From Candidatus Dojkabacteria bacterium (GTDB lineage Bacteria; Patescibacteriota; Dojkabacteria; J137): a stretch of DNA of 5,458 bases. The stretch lies in contig JAGQLF010000061.1 in NCBI GenBank assembly GCA_020429545.1, forward strand, positions 1-5,458, in the 5' to 3' direction. The number at the start of each line of letters is the position of its first letter. The first letter of the stretch is position 1. Below are positions 5,457 through 5,458 of the stretch, piece by piece. The position numbers were made by a program, and so were the translations under genes. The notes under the pieces are model-generated. The model worked only from the letters and a program-made list of their open reading frames with translations, made no database searches and was not told where the DNA came from.

Positions 5457-5458
5457 GG

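Overview
The window is AT-rich bacterial DNA with almost every gene on the + strand. It reads like a stretch of a small-genome bacterium, and the best guess is the Candidate Phyla Radiation (Patescibacteria). The reasons are low G+C, A-rich codon use with AGA as the main arginine codon, hardly any Shine-Dalgarno sequences before starts, a stand-alone PrgI-type membrane protein, and the mix of recX, DUF1653, a tRNA and an HD-type CCA enzyme. TGA works as a stop: it ends both the PrgI gene and the DUF1653 gene, the first within a 4-base overlap. This argues against the groups that read UGA as glycine. A precise phylum cannot be set from this sequence alone.

Layout. Bases 1-374 hold the 3' end of an unrecognised gene whose last 123 residues include a strand-helix-helix segment. 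Bases 375-559 form a compositionally different intergenic island of AGCTC(A/G)TA repeats and two perfect 7-bp hairpins. It carries the only strong Shine-Dalgarno/ATG pair in the window, opening a 22-codon ORF of doubtful reality. Bases 560-3595 are a tightly packed run of four genes that is probably one operon: recX, a 357-residue protein with a possible Cys-His-Asp (transglutaminase/papain-like) triad, a PrgI-family two-helix membrane protein fused to a coiled coil and a C-terminal carboxypeptidase-regulatory-like beta domain, and a DUF1653 protein. Bases 3596-3796 are non-coding and hold a good sigma70-type promoter and two strong hairpins. Bases 3797-3882 are tRNA-Leu(UAA) with its CCA encoded. 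After a short gap with an extended -10 promoter, bases 3951-5456 hold a complete CCA-adding enzyme with an HD domain.

How the genes relate. The tRNA and cca genes belong to translation/tRNA maturation. RecX is a modulator of RecA, but the gene in front of it does not look like recA. The PrgI fusion points to a type IV secretion-like or envelope role, yet no VirB4/VirD4 ATPase is present here. The most unusual content is the PrgI fusion with its putative C-H-D partner, followed by the structured repeat island before recX and the long structured leader of the tRNA.
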